Assembly (NCBI GenBank): GCA_024123915.1
Contig: CP099650.1
Span: 7,130,001 to 7,194,000, forward strand
Origin: Oxalobacteraceae bacterium OTU3CAMAD1
GTDB taxonomy: Bacteria > Pseudomonadota > Gammaproteobacteria > Burkholderiales > Burkholderiaceae_D
Direction: 5' to 3'
DNA length: 64,000 nucleotides
The notes under the pieces are model-generated. The model had not been told where the DNA came from, did no database searches, and worked only from the letters and a program-made list of their open reading frames with translations. Every line of letters starts with the position of its first letter. The first letter of the stretch is position 1. The position numbers and the translations under genes are program-made. Shown piece by piece: positions 37,725-46,319 of this stretch.

Positions 37725-40448
37725 TTACAACCTTGCCTCCGCCGCCTCCACGCGCGTTTGCACAAGAATCTTCTTGATTTCGGGGACGCAGGAGCCGCAA
37801 TTGCCTCCCGCCTTGAGGCAGGACGTCACCTGCGCGACCGTTTGCAAGTCCTTCTCGATGATGGCGTTGCAGATCGTGTTGCGGCCCACGCCGAAGCACG
37901 AGCACACGGTCGGACCGGTGTCGGCGCCCTTCTCGACCGGCATGCCGACCAGCAGGCCAACGCGGTCGATTTCGCTCAACTGCTCCTTGACGAACAGGCT
38001 GGCCAGCCACGCGCGCGACGGCATGTCCTGGCGCGGCGACAGGAAGATGCACTGTTCGATGCGGTCGTTCACCACGTGCACAGCGCGGTACACGCCGGCG
38101 GTGCGGTCTTCGTATTCGAGCCAGTCGGCGTCCAGATCCTGCACACCCAGCACGCCACGCGCCCACTGGCCGAAATCGGAGATGGTATTGCGGCCGGCCA
38201 GCTCGTAGCGGGCGAATTCGCGGCCCTGGATGCGGGTCCAATGGGCCACGCTGTCCAGATCCACTTCCGTGCGGCTCAGGATGAAACTGTGCCAGTTGAC
38301 GCGGAACTGCTCGATGCGCACCGGCGTGTGTTTGAATTCCGGCTCGCCCGACACCGGATCGACTACCGGGTTGACCAGCGCGCCGACGCGGGCGTCGGAC
38401 GAGGTCTGGCCCGACCAGTGGATCGGAATGAATACCGTGCCGCGCGGGATGCCGCCGCCGTGCTGCACGCGCGCCACCATCGCGCCCCATTCGGAGCTGA
38501 CGCGCGCCAGATCGCCCTCGCGCACGCCGTGCAGCAGCGCGTCCTGCGGGTGGATGTCGACGAACGATTCGGAGATGTGGTCCGCCAAGGTGAAGGACTT
38601 GCCGGTGCGCGTCATCGTATGCCACTGGTCGCGCACGCGGCCGGTGTTGAGCGCCAGCGGGAAGTCCTCGCTGATGGCGTTGGCCGGCGCGCGCGGCACG
38701 GTGACGATGAAACGCGCCTTGCCGTCGGCATGGGCGAAGCGCTTGTCGGCGAAAAGGCGCTCTTCCACCTCCATGCCGCCGTCGGCGCCACGACGCACCG
38801 GCCACTGGACCGGTTCCAGGCCGTCGTACTCGTTCTTGTTCAACTGCGCCAGGCCGGACATGTCGAAGGCGCGCGGCACGTCGGCGGCGCTGTTGCGGAA
38901 GCCGCTCAGGCGCGCGTGTTCGTCGAATACGCTGTTAGCGCCAGCGAAGTCGAAACCGCTGAAGCCCATGCGCTGCGCGAACAGCGCGAGGATCTTCCAG
39001 TCGGCCATCGCTTCACCGGGGGCAGGCAGGAAGGCGCGCTGTCGCGAGATGCGGCGCTCGGAGTTGGTGACCGTGCCCTCCTTCTCGCCCCAGCCCAGCG
39101 CTGGCAGCAGCACGTCGGCGTAGGCGTTGGTGTCGGTGTTCTGCATGATGTCGGTGGCGACCACCAATTCGCACTTTTCCAGCGCGCGCCGCACCTGGTC
39201 GGCGTCCGGCATGCTGACCACGGGATTGGTGGAGATGACCCACACCGCCTTGACCTTGCCATCTTCGATCGCCTTGAACAGGTCGACCGCCTTCAGGCCA
39301 GGCTTGTCGGCCATCGCCGGCGACTCCCAGAAGGTCTGCACGACCTCGCGGTGGTCTGCGCGGTCCAGGTCCATGTGCGCGGCCAGCATGTTGGCCAGGC
39401 CACCCACTTCGCGTCCGCCCATGGCGTTGGGCTGGCCGGTGATAGAGAACGGTCCCATGCCCGGCTGGCCGATGCGGCCGCCGATCAGGTGACAGTTGAT
39501 GATGCTGTTGACCTTATCGGTGCCGGAAGACGACTGGTTCACGCCCATCGAATAGGCGGTGATGGTCTTGTGCGTGGCCGCGAACAGTTCGTAGAACTCC
39601 ATCAGCACCGGCAGCTCGATGCGGCAGATCTTCGCCACGACGGCGGGATCGCTGCAATCGGCGTTGGCGGTGGCGAGCGCCGCGTCGAAACCGTTGGTGT
39701 GGTCGGCTACGAACGTGGGATCGACCGCGCCGATCCGGTTCAAATAACTGAGCAAGCCGTTGAACAGCCAGACGTCGGTGCCCGCCTTCACCGGCAGGTG
39801 CAGGTCGGCCAGCTCGCAGGTCGCCGTGCGGCGCGGATCGATGACGACGATCTTCATCTCCGGCCGGCTTTCCTTGGCCTTCAGGATGCGCTGGAACAGG
39901 ATCGGATGGCACCATGCGGTGTTGGAGCCGACCAGCACCACCATGTCGGCCAGTTCCAGGTCGTCGTAGCACAGCGGCACCAAGTCCTCGCCGAAGGCGC
40001 GCTTGTAGCCGGCCACCGCCGACGACATGCACAGGCGCGAGTTGGTGTCGATGTTGGCGCTGCCGATGTAACCCTTCATCAGCTTATTGGCGACGTAATA
40101 GTCCTCGGTCAGCAGCTGGCCCGATACGTACAAGGCCACGGCGTCCGGGCCATGCTCGTCGATGATGGCGCGCCAGGTGCCGGCGACCTTGTCCAGCGCC
40201 TCGTCCCACGAGACGCGGCGCAAGCCTTCCTCGCCGCGCACCTGCGGGTACAGCAGGCGGCCGTCCAGGCTCACCGTCTCGCCCAGCGCGGAACCCTTGA
40301 CGCACAGGCGCCCCTTGTTCGCCGGGTGCAGCTTGTCGCCGGCGATGGAGACCGTGCCGTCGCCCTTGGGGGTGGCGCTCACACCGCAACCGACGCCGCA
40401 ATATGCGCAGGTGGTGCGGACTGACAGATGGTCTTGGGACAGGTTCAA
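37725..40448 (-). CDS. nasC: Assimilatory nitrate reductase, catalytic subunit
   Basis: A 907-residue cytoplasmic molybdoenzyme of the NasA/NasC/NarB group. The N-terminal [4Fe-4S] cysteines are C14, C17 and C21 (CAYCGVGCG), with a fourth expected in GRLCVKG. The bis-MGD domains follow (YVSGQLLTEDYYVANKLMKG, LVGSNTAWCHPI, TNPVVSMPDAD), then a C-terminal MGD-binding domain. The last 70 residues are a BFD-like [2Fe-2S] domain (VCSCFGVGRNTIC, GGNCGSCVPEI), as in Klebsiella-type NasA. No Tat signal is present, as expected. It reduces nitrate to nitrite with electrons probably from the FAD protein encoded just upstream (24-bp gap). Confidence 0.95.
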   Translation of the reverse strand: MNLSQDHLSVRTTCAYCGVGCGVSATPKGDGTVSIAGDKLHPANKGRLCVKGSALGETVSLDGRLLYPQVRGEEGLRRVSWDEALDKVAGTWRAIIDEHGPDAVALYVSGQLLTEDYYVANKLMKGYIGSANIDTNSRLCMSSAVAGYKRAFGEDLVPLCYDDLELADMVVLVGSNTAWCHPILFQRILKAKESRPEMKIVVIDPRRTATCELADLHLPVKAGTDVWLFNGLLSYLNRIGAVDPTFVADHTNGFDAALATANADCSDPAVVAKICRIELPVLMEFYELFAATHKTITAYSMGVNQSSSGTDKVNSIINCHLIGGRIGQPGMGPFSITGQPNAMGGREVGGLANMLAAHMDLDRADHREVVQTFWESPAMADKPGLKAVDLFKAIEDGKVKAVWVISTNPVVSMPDADQVRRALEKCELVVATDIMQNTDTNAYADVLLPALGWGEKEGTVTNSERRISRQRAFLPAPGEAMADWKILALFAQRMGFSGFDFAGANSVFDEHARLSGFRNSAADVPRAFDMSGLAQLNKNEYDGLEPVQWPVRRGADGGMEVEERLFADKRFAHADGKARFIVTVPRAPANAISEDFPLALNTGRVRDQWHTMTRTGKSFTLADHISESFVDIHPQDALLHGVREGDLARVSSEWGAMVARVQHGGGIPRGTVFIPIHWSGQTSSDARVGALVNPVVDPVSGEPEFKHTPVRIEQFRVNWHSFILSRTEVDLDSVAHWTRIQGREFARYELAGRNTISDFGQWARGVLGVQDLDADWLEYEDRTAGVYRAVHVVNDRIEQCIFLSPRQDMPSRAWLASLFVKEQLSEIDRVGLLVGMPVEKGADTGPTVCSCFGVGRNTICNAIIEKDLQTVAQVTSCLKAGGNCGSCVPEIKKILVQTRVEAAEARL

Positions 40449-40472
40449 AATTCGCTCGCTTAGACTATTGGA

Positions 40473-41711
40473 TCACGCGGCCCTGGCGCTGAGCGCCTCG
40501 CCGAATAACAGGGTTTGCCGGATCGAGGTGATGTCGGTGTTGTTCTGGATCAGGCCAAAATACCACGGGCCGTCCTTGACGTCGCCATAGAGCACGGCGC
40601 CGGTGACGCGGTTGTTCTTCAACACCAGCCGCTTGTAGACGCCGCGCCGCGCATCGCGCAGCACCAGGTCCTCGCTCCCCTCGCCGCCGACAAAATCGCC
40701 GACCGAGTACAAGTCTACACCGGTGACCTTCAGGCGTGTGGGCGAAGTTTGCTGCACGTAGCGGCGCACGCCGGCGCCGGCCAGATGCGCACCGCAGACG
40801 CGGGCCTGGTCCCAGATCGGCGCCACCAGTCCGAAAGTGGCGCTGCGGTGCTGCACGCACTCGCCCACGGCGTAAATGCGTGGATCGTAGGTTTGCAGCG
40901 TGTCGTCGACGATGATGGCGCGATCGCAATGCAAGCCGGCCGCCTTGGCCAGCTCGATGTTCGGCCGCACGCCGGCGGTCATCACCACCAGATCGGCCGG
41001 GATCTCGGTTCCATCCTTGAAGCGCACGGCGGTGGCGCGGTCGGTGCCGACGATTTCGGCGGTCTGCGCGTTCAGCATGAACGTCAGGCCCTTGTCTTCC
41101 AGCGCCTTTTGCAGCAGCTGTGCGGCGGGTTTGTCGAGCTGCTGGTTCATCAGCGCGTCGGTCACGTGGACCACGGTGACGGACATGCCCTGGCGTTGCA
41201 GGCCATTGGCCGCTTCGAGTCCCAGCAGGCCGCCACCGATAACAACAGCGTGCTTGTGGTTGCGCGCCGCCTCCAGCATCGATTCCACATCCTGGATATC
41301 GCGGAAGGCCAGCACGCCCGGCAACTGGTGGCCCGGCACCGGGATGATGAACGGCTTGGAGCCGGTGGCGATCAGCAGGCGGTCGTAGCGTACTTCCAGG
41401 CCGGAGCGGGCGCGCACAATGCGCTTGCGGCGGTCGATATGCTCGACCGGATCGCCCGCGTGCAGCGTGATGCCATGCTGGACGTACCACTCACGCGTGT
41501 TGAGCATGATGTCGTCCATCGTCTTCTCGCCGGCCAGCACCGGCGACAGCAGGATTCGGTTGTAGTTACCATGCGGCTCGGCGCCGAACACGGTGATGTC
41601 GTACATCTCGGGATCGAGCTTGTGCAGCTCCTCGACCGTGCGCATGCCGGCCATGCCGTTGCCGATAACGACCAGCGCAGGCTTCGATTCCACGCGCTCC
41701 GGGGGTTTCAT
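40473..41711 (-). CDS. FAD/NAD(P)-dependent oxidoreductase, probable electron donor to nitrate reductase
   Basis: A 412-residue flavoprotein. FAD motif VIGNGMAGMRTVEEL near the N-terminus, NAD(P) motif VVIGGGLLGLEAANGL in the middle, and AVGECVQHRS for flavin contact. It aligns with the N-terminal part of NirB and with NasB-type reductases but lacks iron-sulfur and sirohaem domains. Between nirD and nasC it most likely passes NAD(P)H electrons to NasC. The ATG at 41711 overlaps the nirD stop (ATGA). A longer frame upstream runs through nirD and has no homology. Confidence 0.88.
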   Translation of the reverse strand: MKPPERVESKPALVVIGNGMAGMRTVEELHKLDPEMYDITVFGAEPHGNYNRILLSPVLAGEKTMDDIMLNTREWYVQHGITLHAGDPVEHIDRRKRIVRARSGLEVRYDRLLIATGSKPFIIPVPGHQLPGVLAFRDIQDVESMLEAARNHKHAVVIGGGLLGLEAANGLQRQGMSVTVVHVTDALMNQQLDKPAAQLLQKALEDKGLTFMLNAQTAEIVGTDRATAVRFKDGTEIPADLVVMTAGVRPNIELAKAAGLHCDRAIIVDDTLQTYDPRIYAVGECVQHRSATFGLVAPIWDQARVCGAHLAGAGVRRYVQQTSPTRLKVTGVDLYSVGDFVGGEGSEDLVLRDARRGVYKRLVLKNNRVTGAVLYGDVKDGPWYFGLIQNNTDITSIRQTLLFGEALSARAA

Positions 41712-42055
41712 AGGCCTACCCAGACTTTGCCGTCGGCCACGCGGGCCGGATAGGTGCCGACCGAATTGGCCGGCGCCTCCAGGCATTCGCCGGTTTGCAG
41801 GTCGAAGTGCTGCTTGTAGATCGGCGAGGCGACCACGATGCGCTCGCCCAGGCTGCCCACCAGGCCGCGCGACAGCACGGCGGCTTCCGAATTCGGATCG
41901 TAGTTATCGATGGCGAACACGCGCGGACCGCCGTCGTTGACGTGGAAGACCGCGATCTGCGCGTTGTTCAGCAGTGCGCACACGCCGGTGTTGGGCACGA
42001 TGTCGTCCAGGTTGCAGACGGCGATCCAGTTATCAGTTTGAATATCGCGATGCAT
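41708..42055 (-). CDS. nirD: Nitrite reductase (NAD(P)H) small subunit
   Basis: A 115-residue Rieske-like protein starting MHRDIQTDNWIAVCNLDDI, with the NirD-type fold (RVFAIDNYDPNSEAAVLSRG, PIYKQHFDLQTGECLE). The Rieske Cys/His ligands are missing, which is normal for bacterial NirD. It supports NirB in the six-electron reduction of nitrite to ammonium. It follows nirB by 11 bp and overlaps the next gene by 4 bp. Confidence 0.93.
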   Translation of the reverse strand: MHRDIQTDNWIAVCNLDDIVPNTGVCALLNNAQIAVFHVNDGGPRVFAIDNYDPNSEAAVLSRGLVGSLGERIVVASPIYKQHFDLQTGECLEAPANSVGTYPARVADGKVWVGL

Positions 42056-42066
42056 TTGTATTCTCC

Positions 42067-44598
42067 TTAAGCTGCGCTGACGGCGATCGGAATCACGCGT
42101 TTGCGTTCTTCCACGGTGGCGGGACGAATCTGGCCGCGTTCTTCCATGAAGACGACGTTGTCGTCGCCTTTCTCGCTGTTGACGAAGGTGCGGAAGCGTT
42201 TGCGGGTTTCCGGATTCTCTACGGCTTCTTTCCACTCGCACGCGTAGGTGTTGACGACATGCTGCATGTCGGCTTCCAGGTCGGCGGCGATGCCCAGCTT
42301 GTCCTGCACGACGACCTGCTTCAGGTAATCGAGGCCGCCTTCCAGGTTCTCGCGCCAGGTGCTGGTGCGCTGCAGGCGATCGCCGGTGCGGGTGTAGAAC
42401 ATCAGGAAGCGGTCGATGTACTGGACCAGCGTGGCCTTGTCCAGGTCCGTCGCCAGCAGCTCGGCGTGGCGTGGCTTCATGCCGCCGTTGCCGCAAACGT
42501 AGAGGTTCCAGCCCTTTTCGGTGGCGATGATGCCCACGTCCTTGCCCTGCGCTTCGGCGCACTCGCGGGTGCAGCCGGAGACGCCGAACTTGATCTTGTG
42601 CGGCGTGCGCAGGCCCTTGTAGCGGTTTTCCAGCTCGATGGCCAGGCCGATCGAATCGTCGACGCCATAACGGCACCAGGTCGAACCGACGCAGGATTTG
42701 ACCGTGCGCAGCGACTTGCCGTAGGCGTGGCCGGATTCGAAACCGGCGGCGATCAGCTCTTCCCAGATCAACGGCAGCTGCTCGACGCGGGCGCCGAACA
42801 AATCGACGCGGGCGCCGCCGGTGATCTTGGTGTACAGCTGGTACTTCTTGGCGACCATGCCGACCGCGATCAGGCCATCGGCCGTCACTTCGCCGCCCGG
42901 CATGCGCGGCACGACCGAGTAGGTGCCGTCCTTCTGGATGTTACCGAGGAAGTAATCGTTGGTGTCCTGCAGGCTGGCGTGTTCCTTCTTCAGCACGAAG
43001 TCGTTCCACACCGAGGCCAGGATGCTGGCGGCCAGCGGTTTGCACACGTCGCAACCGAGACCCTTGCCGTGCTTGTGCAGCAGATCGTCGAAGGACTTGA
43101 TCTGGCCCACTTTAATCAGGTGGAACATCTCCTGGCGCGAGTAGGCGAAGTGTTCGCACACGTGGTTGTTGACGGCCATGCCGAGCTTTTTCATCTCGGC
43201 CTTCATCACCTGCGTCACCAGCGGTACGCAGCCGCCGCACGAGGTGCCGGCGTTGGTGCAGCTTTTCAGATCGCCGATGGTGCAGGCGCCGGCGGCAACC
43301 GCCGCGCACAGCGCGCCCTTGGAGACGTCGTTGCACGAGCAGATTTGCGCGCTCTCCGGCAAAGCGTCCACGCCCAGGCCAGGCTTGGCGGCGCCGTCCG
43401 ATTGCGGCAGGATCAGGAACTCCGGCGATTCCGGCAGTTCGATTTTGTTCAACATCATCTGCAGCAGCGTGCCGTATTCGGCAGCGTCGCCGACCATGAC
43501 GGCGCCTTGCAGGTATTTGCCGCAGTCGGAGACGACGATCTTCTTGTAGATCTGTTTGCGCTCGTCGGTGAACTGGTACGAGCGGCTGCCGGCGACGCTG
43601 CCATGCGGGTCGCCGATACTGGCCACGTCCACGCCCATCAATTTCAGCTTGGTGCTCATGTCGGCGCCGGCGAATTCGCCCACTTCGCCCAGCATGTGCT
43701 TGGCCGCGACGCGCGCCATTTCGTAGCCCGGCGCCACCAGGCCGAAGATCAAGCCGCCCCACAGCGCGCATTCGCCGATGGCGTAGACGTCCGGGTTAGA
43801 GGTGACGCAGTTGTTGTTGATCTCGATGCCGCCGCGCGGACCGACGGTCAGGCCGCATTCGCGCGCCAGCATGTCGCGCGGACGGATACCGGCCGAGAAG
43901 ACGATCATGTCGGCGTCCAGGTGGCCGCCGTCGGCGAACTCCATGCGGTGGGTGCCGTCGATGCCGTCGACGATGGCGGTGGTGTTTTTGCCGGTATGGA
44001 CGGTCACGCCCAAGTCTTCGATTTTACGGCGCAGAACGCGCGCGCCGCCATCGTCCACCTGCACCGCCATCAGGCGCGGCGAGAATTCGACGACGTGGGT
44101 TTCCAGTTTCAGGTCGCGCAGCGCCTTGGCGCATTCGAGGCCCAGCAGGCCGCCGCCGATGACGACGCCGGTCTTGGAGCGCTGGCCGCACTCCATCATC
44201 GCTTCCAGATCCTCGATGGTGCGGTAGACGAAGCAATCCTTGCGCTCCTTGCCCGGCAGCGGTGGTACGAACGGATAGGAACCGGTGGCCATCACCAGCT
44301 TGTCGTACGGGAGCACGTCGCCGTCGCCGGTGGTGACGGTCTTGGCGGCGGTGTCGATGGCGGTGGCGCGGGTGTTCAGGCGCAACACCATGTCGTCCCG
44401 TTCGAAGAAGCCGGGCTTCACCAGCGACAGGTCTTCCGCCGTTTTACCGGAGAAGAATTCCGACAGGTGCACGCGATCGTAGGCGGGACGCACTTCCTCG
44501 CACAGCACCGTCACCTGCAGGTTGGTCTTGCCGCTGGCGGCCAGGCTTTCCAGGAATTTGTGGCCGACCATGCCGTGGCCGATAACGATGATTTTCAT
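42067..44598 (-). CDS. nirB: Nitrite reductase (NAD(P)H) large subunit
   Basis: An 843-residue cytoplasmic enzyme. N-terminal FAD and NAD(P) domains (VIGHGMVGHKFLESL, VVIGGGLLGLECAKAL) are followed by a BFD-like [2Fe-2S] domain (CSCNDVSKGALC, CGGCVPLV), the sulfite/nitrite reductase ferredoxin-like half, and the sirohaem/[4Fe-4S] domain with CTRECAEAQGKD and YVCGNGG. It reduces nitrite to ammonium. MKIIVIGHG is the natural start; the frame upstream overlaps narK and is spurious. It starts 17 bp after narK and belongs to its transcript. Confidence 0.96.
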   Translation of the reverse strand: MKIIVIGHGMVGHKFLESLAASGKTNLQVTVLCEEVRPAYDRVHLSEFFSGKTAEDLSLVKPGFFERDDMVLRLNTRATAIDTAAKTVTTGDGDVLPYDKLVMATGSYPFVPPLPGKERKDCFVYRTIEDLEAMMECGQRSKTGVVIGGGLLGLECAKALRDLKLETHVVEFSPRLMAVQVDDGGARVLRRKIEDLGVTVHTGKNTTAIVDGIDGTHRMEFADGGHLDADMIVFSAGIRPRDMLARECGLTVGPRGGIEINNNCVTSNPDVYAIGECALWGGLIFGLVAPGYEMARVAAKHMLGEVGEFAGADMSTKLKLMGVDVASIGDPHGSVAGSRSYQFTDERKQIYKKIVVSDCGKYLQGAVMVGDAAEYGTLLQMMLNKIELPESPEFLILPQSDGAAKPGLGVDALPESAQICSCNDVSKGALCAAVAAGACTIGDLKSCTNAGTSCGGCVPLVTQVMKAEMKKLGMAVNNHVCEHFAYSRQEMFHLIKVGQIKSFDDLLHKHGKGLGCDVCKPLAASILASVWNDFVLKKEHASLQDTNDYFLGNIQKDGTYSVVPRMPGGEVTADGLIAVGMVAKKYQLYTKITGGARVDLFGARVEQLPLIWEELIAAGFESGHAYGKSLRTVKSCVGSTWCRYGVDDSIGLAIELENRYKGLRTPHKIKFGVSGCTRECAEAQGKDVGIIATEKGWNLYVCGNGGMKPRHAELLATDLDKATLVQYIDRFLMFYTRTGDRLQRTSTWRENLEGGLDYLKQVVVQDKLGIAADLEADMQHVVNTYACEWKEAVENPETRKRFRTFVNSEKGDDNVVFMEERGQIRPATVEERKRVIPIAVSAA

Positions 44599-44615
44599 AG
44601 CGGTTCCTTTAAACT

Positions 44616-45920
44616 TTAAGCTGCCAGTTTGTTGGCGATTGCGGATTCTTCGATGGCTGCGCTGCTGAAGCGTGCTGCCAGTGCGCACAGCGCGGTCGCG
44701 GCGACGACGATGCCCAGGATGCTCAGCGTCTGCTGCGTGTCGCCCAGGCCCTTCATCAGGAAGCCCGCGGCCACCGCGCCGACGTTGCCGCCGGCGCCGA
44801 TGATGCCGGCCACGCCGCCCAGGGCGCGCTTGTCGACGAAGGGCACCACGGCGTAGGTCGCGCCGCAAGCCATGTGGGTGAACAGGCCGAAGATCAGCAT
44901 CGCGCCGATCGCCAGGGCGGCGGTGCCGGCGTGGGCGAACATCAGCAGGCCGGCGCCTTCGCCCAGCATCAGCACGAACAGCAAGGTGACGCGGTTATTC
45001 AGGTTGCCCTTGGCGGCGAATTTGTCCGAGGCCCAGCCGCCCAGTGCGCGGGCGAACAGCGCCAGCAAACCGAAACTGCCGGCGGCCATGCCGGCCTGGC
45101 CCAGGGTCAGTTTGAAGTGGTCGACGTAGTAGATCGCGGCGATGTTGTGGATGAAGATCTCGATGCCGAAGCAGGCGCCGTAGGTGATGAACAGCAGCCA
45201 TACCCGGTAGTTGGCGGCGGCCAGCTTGAAGCTCTCCCAGCCACCCTTCTTGCCGCCTTCGATCGGGATGCCGGCGGCGCGCAGCTCGCTGTAGTTACCT
45301 TGCGGGCAATCCTGGGTGTAGCGATAGTAGACGCCGGCCATGATGATCATCAGGATGCCCGGCACGATCAACGCTGCGCGCCAGCCGAAGGTCTCGGAGA
45401 CGCCCAGCATGACCATCGCCGTCATCAGCAGCGGCATGACAGCCTGCGCGACGCCGCCGCCGGCGTTGCCCCAGCCTGCGGCGGCCGCGTTGGCGGTGCC
45501 GACCACTTTAGGGCCGAACATCACCGAGGTGTGGTATTGCGTGATGACGAAGCTGGCGCCGGCCGCGCCGATCCCGAGGCGGAAGAACAGGAAGCTCTCG
45601 TAGCTCTGGGCGAAGGCCACGCCGATCACCGGGATGGAACCGAGCAGCAGCAGGCCGGTATAGGCCTTGCGCGGGCCGAAGTGGTCGCACAGCGGGCCGA
45701 CGATCAGGCGCACCAGGATCGTGATGGCGACGGCGGCGATGTTGATGTTGGCGATCTGGGCGACGCTCAGACCGAATTCGCCTTTAATCACCGGCATCAG
45801 CGGCGCGCAGGCGAACCACGCGAAGAAGCAGACGAAGAACGCCATCCAGGTCAGGTGGAACGCCCGCATTTGCGGCGTTGAGATCGAGAAGAGCTTGATG
45901 CTGGTAGCTTTGCTGGCCAT
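44616..45920 (-). CDS. narK: Nitrate/nitrite MFS transporter
   Basis: A 434-residue major facilitator with twelve predicted membrane helices. It carries the nitrate-signature type regions GWGNAGGGVAQAVMPLL and GAGGNVGAVAAGF, and ends with a long final helix. It is the NarK/NasA type for nitrate uptake or nitrate/nitrite exchange. MASKATSIKLFS is taken as the start; a GTG 15 codons upstream would translate part of the terminator stem, so I reject it. It is the first gene of narK-nirB-nirD-FAD protein-nasC. Expression should depend on the sigma-54 promoter and antitermination leader just upstream. Confidence 0.93.
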   Translation of the reverse strand: MASKATSIKLFSISTPQMRAFHLTWMAFFVCFFAWFACAPLMPVIKGEFGLSVAQIANINIAAVAITILVRLIVGPLCDHFGPRKAYTGLLLLGSIPVIGVAFAQSYESFLFFRLGIGAAGASFVITQYHTSVMFGPKVVGTANAAAAGWGNAGGGVAQAVMPLLMTAMVMLGVSETFGWRAALIVPGILMIIMAGVYYRYTQDCPQGNYSELRAAGIPIEGGKKGGWESFKLAAANYRVWLLFITYGACFGIEIFIHNIAAIYYVDHFKLTLGQAGMAAGSFGLLALFARALGGWASDKFAAKGNLNNRVTLLFVLMLGEGAGLLMFAHAGTAALAIGAMLIFGLFTHMACGATYAVVPFVDKRALGGVAGIIGAGGNVGAVAAGFLMKGLGDTQQTLSILGIVVAATALCALAARFSSAAIEESAIANKLAA

Positions 45921-46060
45921 TTTTTTATCCCGGTTCAGAAAACAAAAAGGCGTCCGCGCAACCAAGGTGATAGAAACCAGGTCGGGCGGACGCCGTTGTC
46001 CTGCCGGTCCGTCTTTGGACCAGCTGTGTGTATTTGGGGGGGATCGCCGTTGATCCCCTG
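45921..46060 (-). promoter_or_regulatory. ANTAR-type antitermination leader of narK
   Basis: A 140-nt untranslated leader from the predicted +1 to the ATG. Three hairpins have six-base loops with A at position 1 and G at position 4: GGGGATC-AACGGC-GATCCCC (46058-46039), CTGGTCC-AAAGAC-GGACCGG (46023-46004) and GGAC-AACGGC-GTCC (46001-45988). The 3' arm of the last hairpin lies inside the 5' arm of the terminator, so the two cannot form together. Known ANTAR targets have two such hairpins. Binding of NasT would favour read-through into narK. Confidence 0.85.
45944..45994 (-). terminator. Conditional terminator in the narK leader
   Basis: GGCGTCCGC (45994-45986) pairs perfectly with GCGGACGCC (45957-45949) and is followed by five T. 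The stem loop encloses 28 nt. It ends 23 nt before the narK ATG, so without antitermination the transcript should stop before the gene. Confidence 0.85.
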
Positions 46061-46070
46061 CTCCTTCTAA

Positions 46071-46086
46071 TGCAAGAGGCGTGCCA
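46071..46086 (-). promoter_or_regulatory. Sigma-54 promoter of the narK operon
   Basis: TGGCAC-GCCTC-TTGCA on the minus strand, a full match to the -24/-12 consensus. It puts +1 near 46060, two bases before the first leader hairpin. RpoN promoters need an activator such as NtrC, so this links the operon to nitrogen limitation. Confidence 0.88.
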
Positions 46087-46184
46087 ATGGTCTGGAGAGG
46101 GGCGCTACAGAGGGAGAATGCGGGTTTGAGGTCTCAGTAAAGAAATTACAAGCTTATCGTGGTGCGATGTTGCGGTGCATGATG

Positions 46185-46201
46185 CACGCTCGCGGTGCGC
46201 G
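46185..46201. promoter_or_regulatory. Candidate NtrC-type activator site
   Basis: TGCAC-N7-GTGCG has the same half-sites and spacing as enteric NtrC sites (GCAC-N7-GTGC). It lies about 100 bp upstream of the sigma-54 promoter, where activators normally bind. The surrounding GC-rich sequence repeats GGTGC several times, so extra weak sites are possible. Confidence 0.5.
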
Positions 46202-46265
46202 ATGGCGGTGCGTTGTGCAAAGAACAAACCGGCGGGCCGATGCGGCCTGCGGCGTGCGCGTCATA

Positions 46266-46315
46266 AGGGTCGTACCCCATGGGGTACGACCCTAGTTGGC
46301 GGTGCGGGTTGGTTG
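46266..46315. repeat. Nested palindromic repeat, copy 3
   Basis: A perfect 28-bp palindrome (46266-46293) built on AGGGTCGTACCCC, followed by GTTGGC and TGCGGGTTGG as in the other copies. The left outer arm has diverged. The core lies 27 nt after the stop of the minus-strand sensor-like gene, so it may mark the end of the nrt operon. Confidence 0.85.
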
Positions 46316-46319
46316 GCGC

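Noticed and set aside
41974..44619. 881-codon frame opposite nirB.
   Set aside because: A shadow of the GC-rich nirB gene; no domain and no start signal.
44599..44868. Upstream extension of nirB by 90 codons.
   Set aside because: It overlaps the narK 3' end in another frame and adds low-complexity Arg/Gly sequence; MKIIVIGHG is the conserved start.
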